Under the pieces are notes generated by a model that saw only the letters and a list, made by a program, of their open reading frames with translations, made no database searches and had not been told where the DNA came from. DNA of 64,000 bases from Microstegium vimineum (lineage: Eukaryota > Streptophyta > Magnoliopsida > Poales > Poaceae): contig CM039129.1 of assembly GCA_022036555.1 (NCBI GenBank), forward strand, positions 42,497,827 to 42,561,826. Reading direction: 5' to 3'. The position numbers and the translations under genes are program-made. Positions 31,130 through 41,990 of the stretch are shown here, piece by piece. Every line of letters begins with the position of its first letter. Positions within the stretch are counted from its first letter, which is position 1.

Positions 31130-34100
31130 CACTACTACCGAAACGGTAATCACTGCCGGCCAATAATTGGGGGCCCATCGGCAGTGAAGAGGCATCACTG
31201 CCGGTTCAAGCCACGAACCGGCAGTGATGTGGTGTACAGTATAAAGCACACGAGCTCCTCTCCCTCCTCTGCCCCAACAGTGCAGAACAGTGCGTAAGGA
31301 GCTCCATCTCTCCATTGTTGCGGCTGGTGAATTTCTTGATCTCCATTGTTGGCTCTTCTTCACTCTTGGATTCTCATATCTTCTTGCTCTTGGTTAGTAA
31401 CAAGCATAATTCTTTAGAATTGTTGGTTTACATTGTTTTTTGTGTAAATCCATAGTTTAGAGCTATGCTAGTTTTCATGATCAAGAAGAGAGATGTTGCA
31501 ATTTGTGTTAATTTTTTGTAGCTTTTAGATCCAAAATTATTTAGAAAAATTGTAGCACTTTGTTTTTATTGGGCAATTATTGTTACTTACATTTAATATT
31601 CCATGCATGCATTTAATACTTACATTTAATACTTCATGTTTCCATTGTTATCTATTTGTTGTTTCACTTTTTATAGCGCTACCAAATTCAAATTATATCG
31701 AAGAATATTGTTCAAAAATGCTCCTATTAATATGTTCCTATGTTTCCTATGCTCTGCTCATTTTATTTTATCAGTGGAGACATGGCTCGAGGGTAGATGT
31801 ACGATCTGTCACATACAGACCCACGGTACTTGACGGGCATCGACGATTTCATCAAGCGAGCTAGAGTCAATGCTGGGGACTCACATCTTGTATTTTGTCC
31901 ATGCAAAGACTGCAAGAATACGAGAAAATGGGGCGACGTGGAGCATATACGTTTGCACTTGATCATAAGGAGGTTCATGAGAAACTACACGATTTGGACT
32001 TTGCATAGGGAGGTTGGTCAAAATGTTAATGATGATGTGCCCATACCTAGTGTAGTATTATTGCCTGTTCATGATTACACAGAAGATGTGCCTACCAATG
32101 ATGATGTGTTTGTGAATACATTAGCTAATGACACAGAGGAAAATGATGGCATTTCACAGCTTCTACATAATGTGCATGGGGGATTCCTTAGTGCTTCACA
32201 GTTGAAAAAACTGGAGAACATGAGAAAGGATGCAAAAACACCATTGTATCCGGGCTGCCCAATAAGCAAACTGGAAGCCAACATCATGCTATTGGAGTTC
32301 AAATCAACGAATGGGTCGAGTGATAAAGGCTTCGATAACTTGTTAGGTATACTACATAAACTGTTCCCGAAGGGTACCGAGTTAGCAGAAAAGACTTACC
32401 TTGCGAAGCAAATGATTTGCCCAATTGGCCTCGAGGTTGAGAAAATCCACGTGTGTTTCAACGACTGCATATTGTACCATGTAGAGAAATACAAAGACTT
32501 GGATGCATGTCCCAAGTGTAAAGCTCCCCGATACAAGCAAGGGCCATCAAATGATGGAAGCAAGACCAGAGGAGGGCCCGTAAAGTCCGTGTGGTATTTT
32601 CCTATAGCTCCACGAGTGCATAGCTTGTTTGCAAATGAAAAGTCGGCCAAGCTGTTGCGTTGGCACGGCGAAGAGCGAAAGAAAGATTCAATAATGAGGC
32701 ACCCCGCCGATGGTTCGGACTGGAGGACTATCAACACTATGTTCTATAAGAACATCGGTGGAGAGGTAAGGCATCTGTGGTTAGCTTTGAGCACGGATGG
32801 GATGAACCCGTTTGACCTGGTTAGAACCAATCATAACACTTGGCCAGTGACGCTATCTATATACAACCTCCCACCCTGGCTTTGTATGAAACGATCATAC
32901 GTCCAGATGCCATTACTAATTCAAGGACCAAAACAACCTGGTAATGATATTGATGTGCTTCAAGAACCAGTGATCGATGAACTACTACAGATGTGAGAGA
33001 CGGGTGTGAAGGATGTTTGGGATGAGTACAAGAAAGAACATGTCACGGTAAAGGCTGTACTTATCGCTACAATCACCGACCTACCAGGGTGAGGTTCCTT
33101 GTCTGGAGAGAAGACAAAAGGATACACTGGGTGTGTCGAGTGCTTGGACGAGACTGATGCTACACATCTACCAGAAAACAGGAAGATGGTGTACATGGGA
33201 CACCGTAGGTTCCTACGTCGTGATCACCCTTACCGTAGGAATACAAAAGATTTTAATAGGACTACTGAGAAACGTGGACCTCCAAAGTATCGAGACGGGA
33301 AACAGATGCTTCAACAATTAAGCAAACTCACAAATGTTGTCCTTGGGAAGGGGGAAGGGGCAGTAGCAGCGCCAACTGATAGTATCTGGAAGAAAAAATC
33401 AATCTTCTGGAAACTACCTTATTGGTCACTTTTGAGTGTACGTCACTGTCTTGATCCAATGCACATAACTAAAAACGTGTGCGTTAACACACTTAACACG
33501 TTGATGAACACTAGGGGAACAAGCAAGGATGATGTACCCAGTAACTCTTGAGAATGGCCACTTGAAACTTCCGGTGGTATCATGGACACTGAAAAAGGAG
33601 GAAAAAGAAATGCTTATTTCTTTCTTCAATGATCTCGAAGTACCGAGTGGCTACTGTGGGAATCCGAAGAGGCTAGTTAACATGAGAGAAGTTAAGTTTA
33701 ACTATGGTTCTATGAAGGCCCATGACTGTCATGTCATAATGACTTAGCTGCTCCCAGTTGCCCTGCGAGGTATCCTCCCTGACAAGGTCCGCGCTCCAAT
33801 CATAAAGTTGTGTTCGTTCTTCAACGCGATCTCTGAAAAGGTCATTGAAGTGGGCAGGCTAGACCACTTGAAGCAGGAGATAGCCGAGATTATATGCAGG
33901 CTTGAGATGCATTTCCCACCGACTTACTTCGACATTTCAGTGCATCTACTTGTTTATCTTGTGGATCAAATAAAAGCCCTTGGCCCAATGTACCTACACT
34001 AGATGTTTCCTTTTTGAGAGGCTGATGAAAGTTTTTAGGCGGTATGTTAGGAATAAATTCAGATCAGAAGGGAGCATGGTAGAAAGATGGTCAACAGAGG

Positions 34101-34173
34101 AGGCTATTGAGTTCTCCACATATTATCTGGACATCAAGCGGGTCGGAGTTCCAGTATCTCATCATGTTGAAAG
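31130..34173 (+). mobile_element. CACTA element A, left part
   Basis: It begins with CACTACTACCGAAACGG at 31130. Inverted subterminal repeats of the type ATCACTGCCGGC/CGGCAGTGATG follow (31147-31235), then a leader region and a TNP2 transposase gene read left to right. The TNP2 similarity stops abruptly at 34173, where element B begins. No right end with the CACTGCCGG repeat type exists in the window, so the right part has been lost or lies elsewhere. Confidence 0.85.
31797..34170 (+). pseudogene. TNP2-like CACTA transposase, broken (element A)
   Basis: The protein order is that of plant En/Spm TNP2. An N-terminal transposase-associated zinc-binding segment (CPCKDCKN, about residue 40) comes first. 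The TNP2 domain follows (GLEVEKIHVCFNDCILYHVE; RHPADGSDWRTIN; FALSTDG-equivalent LALSTDGMNPF; GPKQPGNDIDV). Next come IFWKLPYW and DPMHITKNVCVN, then the DUF4218-type region (LLPVALRGILPDKV, MHFPPTYFDISVHLLVYLVD). Lesions: TGA at 32994 and 33090, a frameshift near 33535, TAG at 33745 and 34000, and a one-base insertion near 34013. The C-terminal DUF4216-type region is absent because sequence changes to element B. It cannot encode an active transposase. Confidence 0.88.
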
Positions 34174-35120
34174 CACTACAAGATTTGTGGGTTTGTATGA
34201 CAAACAGAAACTGTCACGTAAACTACAGAGTTGGTCGCAAAAAGTATGTTATGACCAAATATCACCGTCACAACGTTCGTCATATAAAGATCGTCGCTAA
34301 ATGTACCGTGTGACGAAAATATGGTGCACCGTCACAAAATGGTGTACCTTTTGTGACAGCATAGTGTACTGTCACGTATTGTTTATTTTATGACACTAGG
34401 TTGTGTCATATAATGTTCAGTCAATGCGTCATAGAATGTTGCTGCCGACCCAATCTGTCTAACTTTTAGATAGTTTTTGTGACACTACTTTAGTGTCATA
34501 TAATTCGTCACATATTGTTGACCTTTGCTGACAATTTTTGTGTCATACATTGTCTAGTTTTGGCGTCCTGTAATACCTAAACGACCATCACAAAATGTCT
34601 CTAAGAAACTCGTTGAAACACTTATTGTGACACATGCTGTGACGATACAATCACGTCCTATATAATCATGGACATTTTATGACTGCATGGCTGTGTCATG
34701 CTACCTAATGCAGTCCCAGGCCATTCAATGACGACCCTTTCATTCAATGATGACCCATATATATATATATATGACCAATCAGACAGGTATCATCAACAAT
34801 CTCATCACAACATACACTCCATCATCAACAATCTCATCATAGCAACCATCTCACAATTTCAAATCCATGATAAGGTAAACACATCAGTACATCACATAAG
34901 TTCTAGGTTCCACAACACATGTTCGAATCAATCATACATGTTCTTACATGAAACTGATGCAAATAAGTTATATCACACATAGGTTCCATCACACAGTGCA
35001 TGGAATTCTGACAAGATCACAACCCACAACATAGAGTTTGATACCCTGGCAAGGGGTTAAGCTCAGGCTAAAGGCATCAACAACACAAACTGCATGTTCA
35101 CCTACCTCAATCTCTCTAGA

Positions 35121-37828
35121 GTTTGAGCATAGCTCGCAGCAGTGCATTATTTTCTTCAAACTTGCTACTCATCCCCTTCACTTCCTCTTGGGTCTGTCGC
35201 AGCAAAACTTGGTTTTCTTCAAGAGCTTGCTGCTGAGCTCGAAGCTATTCTTGTAGCTCTTTCTGCTCCCTAGCAGCTTCCTGTCTTTCTGCTTCTATTG
35301 TTGCTTGAAACTGAGCCTGCAGGCGGGCCTCGGTAGCTGTCGACGTGGACGCTCCAGTCTTTGACCCTTGGACACCAATGTTTGGAAGGTGGGTGGATGA
35401 ACGGCTGACCTGGCTGAGAAGATCAGCAACAATCTTGGAGGGAGACTTCTGTTCTTGTCCTTCTTCTAGTTCTTTTTCCTTCTCTGCAACCATATGTTCC
35501 TACAGAGAATGAATTTAGTTAGAAACAAGGTCATACATGATTGTTTAATGAATCATTTCAACATGTACAATTCAAGTATACAATCAGTATGTAACTTACA
35601 TAGATCTCATTTGCAAGAGGAGTACGACCAGTTAGCGGACTATTCATGCACTCCCCAAAGAACTCAACAGGATCTAGTTCCATGTTGTTATACTTAGGCC
35701 TCTGCAGCCGGCAAAATAGTAAGATTAAAATGATATCTTTGAAAGCCAAAAAATAGGGCTGGACAAGCATGGGATATAAGTTACTCCATAAATTATTAAT
35801 TTCCAAGACAACAAGATGTCAAAATTAATGCTTCCAGAACAGAACATAGAATTACATGCCTCCATTGAATTCAGTGCAACAATCTACAGAACATAGAATT
35901 ATATGCCTCCAACAGCCTACACAATCTACAGGCAGCAACAACATGCACAGTCCATGCACCAGCAGCCTTCTATGTAGCAAACTCAGCCAACACAACAACC
36001 CAACATTCCTTTGCAATAACAAACACAACAATTAATGGGCCAACAGTCAAATTTATAGCAAAATAAGTTAATTAATCAATAGAGTGGTGTTGTGGAGATG
36101 CAACAACAACAAAGGCTAAAATTCAGTCTAATAATCTTTTGAATATGCAGCAAACACAACAGATGATGAACTAGCAATATGTATCAAAGCAACCTAGATA
36201 GAGTTCAAGAACTATAACATTGATAAGATGCACCAATGCATCGATGCAACCTGTACATCAGGCAATCAGGTTTGTCTCCAAACATTCACATTTCAGTGGC
36301 GCACAACTCCTTGCAATTACTACACATAGACAGGTAGTCTACTTACCAAGCTATATCGATGAGCAATATAGGACCTAGATCCAGTCCTTTGGTGAAGATG
36401 CACATTGGCTCGGTTTCTTTTATTCTTAGCAAATTTTTCCTGCACCACAAATGCACAGACAGGTTTTATTCACATGTACAAGCTGAATTGCATGTTAATT
36501 AAGTAACCAGATAGTGAAGAGGCATGGACCTGATTATCTGGGTAATACCAATACTCAACCAACTTGGTCCAATCCTCTTTCTTCATTTTTCCTGGAGGAT
36601 CTCTGGCCACCATTTGTTCTTTTGTTAGTGAGCTATCATAGTACTTCCTTTTAAGATGATACCTCTGCTACCGTAGTCCCTTCTTGATGATATCAGTGCA
36701 TGCAGTTTTGCTTGGTCCCTCATTCTTAACATCCACATCCAACCGTGACTACAACCATACAATTGAAAAATTAGACATTGTACTTGGGAGTATAGTAAAG
36801 CATGGAAACTTAGGAAGAATGAAATAATTAACTCACCGTCACTGCAGTTAGCACTTTTGATACTTCTTCTTTTGCCTCTTTAGTATCATAATCTTTCTAA
36901 GAAGTGTAGATAGGCAGGCTGTCTCTAAGGGCCACACCACATTCTGATGCTAGCTTTGCAGCCGGAAGTGGGACCTTAGGTCTTTTCTTCCCTTCATGCA
37001 CCTCTATGGCGATCTTCTTTCCTCTATTAATGTACTTCTCTAAGCCATAACCCACGGTCTTGTTGCGAACATTCTTTTTTGGAGCTAGATTAAGCAAAAA
37101 TAATATAAATGTGTTATTATAGCTGTTGAAATTGTAGATATTGAAATTCAGGAAATAATGCTTTGAAACCCATGGTTTTTACCAGCAACAGACTGATCGA
37201 CCATATCTTCTTGACATGTAGGTTCCTGTGAATTACCAGCATCAACCATATCATTGACATCATTGCTTTGTCTAGAGCTTTGGCCACCCGGAGAGTTGTC
37301 ATTTGGAATTGGTTGGGTAACATTCTGTGTGGGAGTAGGTAGTGGTTGGGATCCAGGTCTGGATATGGCTGCACTAGGCGGAGTGAAGTTGCCAGGCCTT
37401 GGCCTGGATATAGCTGCACTAGGCAGAGTGAAGTTGCCAGGGCTAGGCCATGTGTCTGGGCCAGGAGAAGAGTTGGTTGGAGTGGCCCTGTTCAGTTGAG
37501 GATTACTAGGCAGTGGGTTGGTAGTTTCTGTTGTGGGCTTGTTGGTTCTTGTAAAGATATTGCATTGCATCCGACTGGTATTAGAAATGGCCTTATGAAT
37601 AGCTTTGGTTTTTGAAGCTTTTCTACTAGCCATGTTTTTTGTAGGTGGCCTAGGTGGTGGACGGTATGGATTAGGGTTTGCCCCTGGACACAACATGATA
37701 GCCATACCCTTGTCAATCTTGTTGGCGTTTGCGGTGGCTGTTGGTTGGCAGCTGGCATTGCCTTCTTGTTGGTAGGACGAGTGCCTGGAACCATATTTCC
37801 TTCCTGGCAATAAAACAAGCATCATCAT
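35121..37828 (-). pseudogene. CACTA ORF2, Ptta/En/Spm-type protein, broken (element B)
   Basis: Recognised from the exon series of the plant transposase Ptta/En/Spm family (PF03004-like). Exon 1 (37828-about 37180) is Pro/Asn/Ser-rich with a twice-repeated SAAISRPRPGNFTPPSAAIS-like unit and a GTAAAA donor. Exon 2 (37087-36835) includes VPLPAAKLASECGVALRDSL. The next exon (36750-36530) carries the core KEQMVARDPPGKMKKEDWTK and LVEYWY. It is followed by EKFAKNKRNRANVHLHQRTG then SRSYIAHRYSL (36440-36347) and NMELDPVEFFGECMNSPLTG (about 35690). A C-terminal coiled coil (35493-35121) completes the series. In-frame TAG codons at 36897, 36668 and 35245 disrupt it. The family is thought to be DNA-binding and comparable to TNPA in function. 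Confidence 0.75.
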
Positions 37829-37865
37829 TAGTACTGATCTTAGTAGAAAACATGAAATAAGTACA

Positions 37866-39566
37866 ATGTACTATATGGAGGGAGGAGGATCAATACATGG
37901 GCTGAAAACACATGAGTGTCATATATTGTTGCAACGTATTTTACCTGCTGACCTTCGTGGTTTGGTGCGCAAAGATGTATATGAAGTACTTGCTGAATTG
38001 GGTAGATTTTTTAGACAACTTTGCTCAAGAACACTAAAGGTATATGCACTACACCAGATGAAGAAAGACATTGTACTTATCCTTTGCAAGCTGGAGAAAA
38101 TTTATCCTCCAACATTCTTTGATGTTATGGTTCACCTAGCAGTACACTTACCTGATGAGGCACTCCTTAGGGGACCGGTTCACTATGGATGGATGTATCC
38201 CATTGAGAGAAGATTGGGCACTTTCAAGCGTTTTGTCCGCAATCAAGCAAGACCTGAAGGCTCTATTGCAGAGGCATACACTGCCTATGAGTGTATGACC
38301 CAGTGCTCAACATATTTCAGTGACATTATTAATAGGTTCACTAGGCCTGAAAGAAACTTAGATGCTGACCAGCACATCTCACCTAATGGTTTTTGTATTT
38401 TTGGCCATGGTATTAACCTGCTCGGTGCTTCGAATCTTCACTATCAAGATAAGGACTATAACTCTATGGTTTGGTTTGTGCTGAATAACTGCAAAGAGGT
38501 TGATGAATACAAAGAGTGAGTCATTTTCATTCTAGTCAACTATATTCAATATTAGTGTAACAATAAACTAATTAACTTCTACCTTTACTATTGCAGCAAG
38601 TTCAGGGAGGAATTAGAACAACAAGGGGTGAACGATATTGATACAATGATGTCAACACACTTTGCTGCATGGTTCGAGGATCATGTGTGTGCAACTTCAA
38701 CAACATGACTGTATAATTTATGATTCAATAAATTTTCAAACTCACTAATTGTATTTCTTTTGAACCTACAGATTACCAAATTGAAATGTGAAGGCTCAGC
38801 CGATGTTGATGAAGACCTATACTCACTCGCATGTCGCCCAATTAGGCGTATGCCTTCATACACAGCCTGTATAATCAATGGGGTACGATACCACACTTTG
38901 GCTCGTGAGGAACACAGGAGGACACAAAACTCCACCATCAAATGTGCATGTACTGACAATGATGACACTATTGACTTCTATGGGACAATCACAGACATTA
39001 TCGAGTTGACTTATGCAAGGAACAGTAGAGGAGATAGAACTGTTATATTATTACGGTGTGAATGGTACAATCTTGATGGAAGGACATACATGATGAAATA
39101 TGATGGTTACTTCAAGAGCATTAACATCCAGGGTCGATGGTATAAGAGTGATCCTTTTATTGTAGCCACGGAAGCTTCACAAGTATTTTTCTTGGAAGAT
39201 ACAAAGTTAGGTCCAAGTTAGCGAGTGGTACAAGAATTTGGCCACCGACATATATTTGATGTTGAAGAGTCCGATGGAAAGCAACCAATTCATGAACAAA
39301 TACAATTGAGATGTCAGGAGGCATACCAAGAGGAGAGTATTTCATTGGAAAATGGTACATTGGGAGACATAGATCCTGGTATGGATTTGTTGAACATGGA
39401 CAATGATCCAGGCAGCCCTATTAGTAGAGACATTGTCGAGACCATCCGTCGACGACAACATAGAGCTCAAGGTGAAGAATTAGACAATGATGATGAAGAT
39501 GAAACCTTCCTTGAGTACCACAGTCCAGATGAAGGCAACATGTCAGAAGACAGTGATGATGACTAA
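37866..39566 (+). pseudogene. TNP2 C-terminal half (DUF4218/DUF4216 region), element B
   Basis: Three exons can be followed. Exon 1, 37866 to about 38516, carries GLKTHECHILLQRILPADLR, the PPTFFDVMVHLAVHLPDE segment and RPEGSIAEAY. Exon 2, about 38597-38684, reads DKFREELEQQGVNDIDTMMS and ends at GTGTGTG. Exon 3, from 38771, carries LACRPIRRMPSYTACIINGV and RYHT, then a DUF4216-like core with FYGTITDIIELTYA, and an acidic C terminus ending DSDDD at 39566. A TAG at 39219 interrupts exon 3 where relatives have a residue before RVVQEF. The catalytic N-terminal TNP2 domain is missing: upstream sequence runs straight into the ORF2 start 38 bases away, so an internal deletion has fused the two regions. 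Confidence 0.82.
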
Positions 39567-40129
39567 CTATTGCGTTTGTAGAACTATCTATAAACTATGA
39601 ATATTTGTATGAGCGATGATGAGTAACTTTTGCATTTCTGGAACTATTTCTGAACTATGAACTTGTATGATTGATTTATAGTCAACTTTTCGATTCTAGT
39701 GGGATGATTTATGATGCAAGTTACACTCAGGCTATAAAGATGCCCAGAATCCATGGACATGATGCATTTCTGGGTTTTTATGACCCCAAGACCAAGCCCA
39801 GAATTCATTCACATGATGTTTATACATGTAGTCCAAAGTTTTTGTGTTTTCATGACACATGATGATGTCATGGAATGCCCAGAATTTGTCAAGGAAAGTA
39901 CAGATTGTGTCACAATAGATATATGCTAAAACTTACATACAAGCTGCCATAATTTGCTCCCAACATACATCACAATGCACATAACAGATGCCCAAGAATT
40001 TCACAAACATGCTGCAAAAATTTCAACCCACACCATTTTCACATCCAAACAAGGGATCTTTATTTCAAACATAACATGTCCAAGAGCACAAAGGCCCATA
40101 TTCAACAGAAAAGCTACAGCTTTCCTATT

Positions 40130-40778
40130 TCAACAGAAAAGATACAACTTTCCTACTTCAACAGAAAAGCTACAACCATGAAGATGGCCAACACTAAGAA
40201 TAGTGTTACATTGACACATCCACACAAGACAAATACAGCTTCTAATGCCTTCCCTATTCTTGCCAACCATTTCCTCCACCTTTTTCAAATTTTTCTCTAA
40301 CCTATCAATTTTTCCCACCACCTCAGGGACTTCAGTTGTCAAAGCTTCTGCAATAGTCGACCTAGCTGCATGTAGATAACCATTATCCTGAAGGTACACC
40401 ACATATTCTTCCTCAAACCAATAGCTCTTACATTTCCCCTGCATCCAAACAACAACAACAACAGGCAATCAAATTGGAGCAAACATAAATGAAGTTGGGG
40501 CAAAATGCAAATTGAACCATTGCACTAACATTTGAAAAGTTCTTCCTAGGACACTTGAAATATCTCTTTCCATTGTTATATTTAGATTGTGTCGCTGTGG
40601 TAGCAAACACCCTGACGTCCCTGCAATCTGGGCACATTATCAACAACAACCCGGTGACATCATCCTCCATTGGCTCCACATTGGCAGCCGTGGGCAGAGG
40701 GGCTGTAGTACGAACAACAGTAAGGGGGGCAACCCTAGCTGACCGAGTGCGAGCAGTAGATGACGACGCCTGTGACAT
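40130..40778 (-). CDS. GRF-type zinc-finger protein encoded in CACTA element B, intact
   Basis: A two-exon gene that joins cleanly in phase 0. Exon 1, 40778-40530 (83 codons), ends AAT before GTTAGT. Exon 2 starts at 40438 after GATGCAG and runs to the stop at 40130 (102 codons), giving 185 residues. A Ser/Arg/Thr-rich N terminus leads to a GRF-like finger: CPDC (Cys49, Cys52), then NNGKRYFKC (Cys76), then across the intron GKCKSYWFEEEYV (Cys86, Trp90). A coiled-coil segment follows (about 115-150, KIDRLEKNLKKVEEMVGKN), then a Cys-rich hydrophobic C terminus. GRF fingers are single-strand or structured nucleic-acid binding modules in known proteins; a role here is inferred. It lies near the right TIR and is read inward. 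It is the only unbroken gene in the element. A gene of the same design occurs in element C at 50416-50941. Confidence 0.72.
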
Positions 40779-41857
40779 GATGCCTGAATGAGAGATAGGG
40801 GATTCATTAGGTCATCGAAGGAGCAAAGTTCTAATTAGCAAAGTGTAGCATCCGAGCCAATTCTATCCATTCAACATTTATTCCAAGTCCACCAAAACAT
40901 AAAAATATAAATCTACATATATATCATTTAGTTTCATATCATCAATTCATGTCAGGGGACTAAACCATTCAGTTTTTGTAATTTGCAAAAGTTACTCCAA
41001 CATAAGCACAAAGTTCTAGCCTTCTAGCCTTCTGGAGAATGGATACTCCAATAGAAGCGGGCACAAAGTTGCTCCAACAAAGTTCTAGCTATTCAATCAG
41101 GAATTCGAACTAAAAACAAACAAACATCAAGCACCACACACTCTACACCTTCTCTACCTCCGTGGCTCGCTGCTAGCCGCTAGGGTTAGCCGCGCTGAGA
41201 AAAGAAGGCAGACAACGCTCAAAGACAAACTGGGAGGGGATGAGGGCACCAACGCAGACTCGGGGATAGGGAGGGGAATGGCGGTGGTAGTAGCCACCAT
41301 CAGCACCTTGGGGAGAAGGAGCAATTGGGGAAGAGGTCGCCACGCCATCAGTTAGGGGAGAGGGCGACCTACCAACGCCCAGATCCTCGTCGTGCTCGAT
41401 GCAATGTAGCCCTACCACTCGCCACCCTTCACTCCGCCAGGAGCCAGCGCCGCCGGCAACGCCGCCACCAGCTCCGTGCTCACCGCCCTCCGCTTCAATT
41501 TGGATCGGGGAGAAGAAGGGGATAATGTCAGTGGTCAACTGATAGGGGTAAGGTCCACCTGCAAGGGTATATTGACGCTTCAAACGTTCATTTTTTAATG
41601 TGACATCGCCATACCGTCGCACAAAAACAGGTCATAGTGTCATATAAACAAAACCGACGACACACACCCGGATTGGACATTATGTGACAAAATTGTGTAC
41701 CTTTATGTGACATAATAAGTGGGGTCGTCACAAATAATTCTGAGACTCATAAGTTTGTGACCACACAAAAAAGATCGTCACACAAAGTGACATTATATGA
41801 CAAAAACTATCCCCGTCATGAGACATTTTGTCACAAAAAGTTAGATTTCTTGTAGTG

Positions 41858-41990
41858 CGATCAGTGCGGTGATCTTGAATGAATTTTGCCCAAACACTAG
41901 CAACAAAGTTTTGAAAAAATAGATTGTTAATTAACCTTCAAGATTTAAGAGAGCAATAAAGAATTTGGTTCATGACCGATATTAAATTAC
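41858..41990. other. Junction DNA between element B and the Ulp1-type gene
   Basis: A short AT-rich stretch after the element B right end. It should hold the next intron or last exon of the minus-strand ORF2 gene, but no coding segment with the missing Ulp1 catalytic cysteine is visible, so that part is lost. Confidence 0.5.

Larger units (their letters stand above)
34174..41857. mobile_element. CACTA element B, both ends present
   Basis: The left end is CACTACAAGATTTGTGGG at 34174 and the right end is AGATTTCTTGTAGTG ending at 41857, so the first ten bases of the TIR match exactly. Both ends are followed by CGTCACAAA/TTTGTGACA-type subterminal repeats (34190-34700 and 41600-41850), confirming one family. 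The interior holds a decayed ORF2 (minus), the C-terminal half of TNP2 (plus) and an intact GRF-type gene (minus). The flanking trinucleotides differ (AAG left, CGA right), and the flanks belong to different genes, so the locus was rearranged after or during insertion. Confidence 0.85.
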
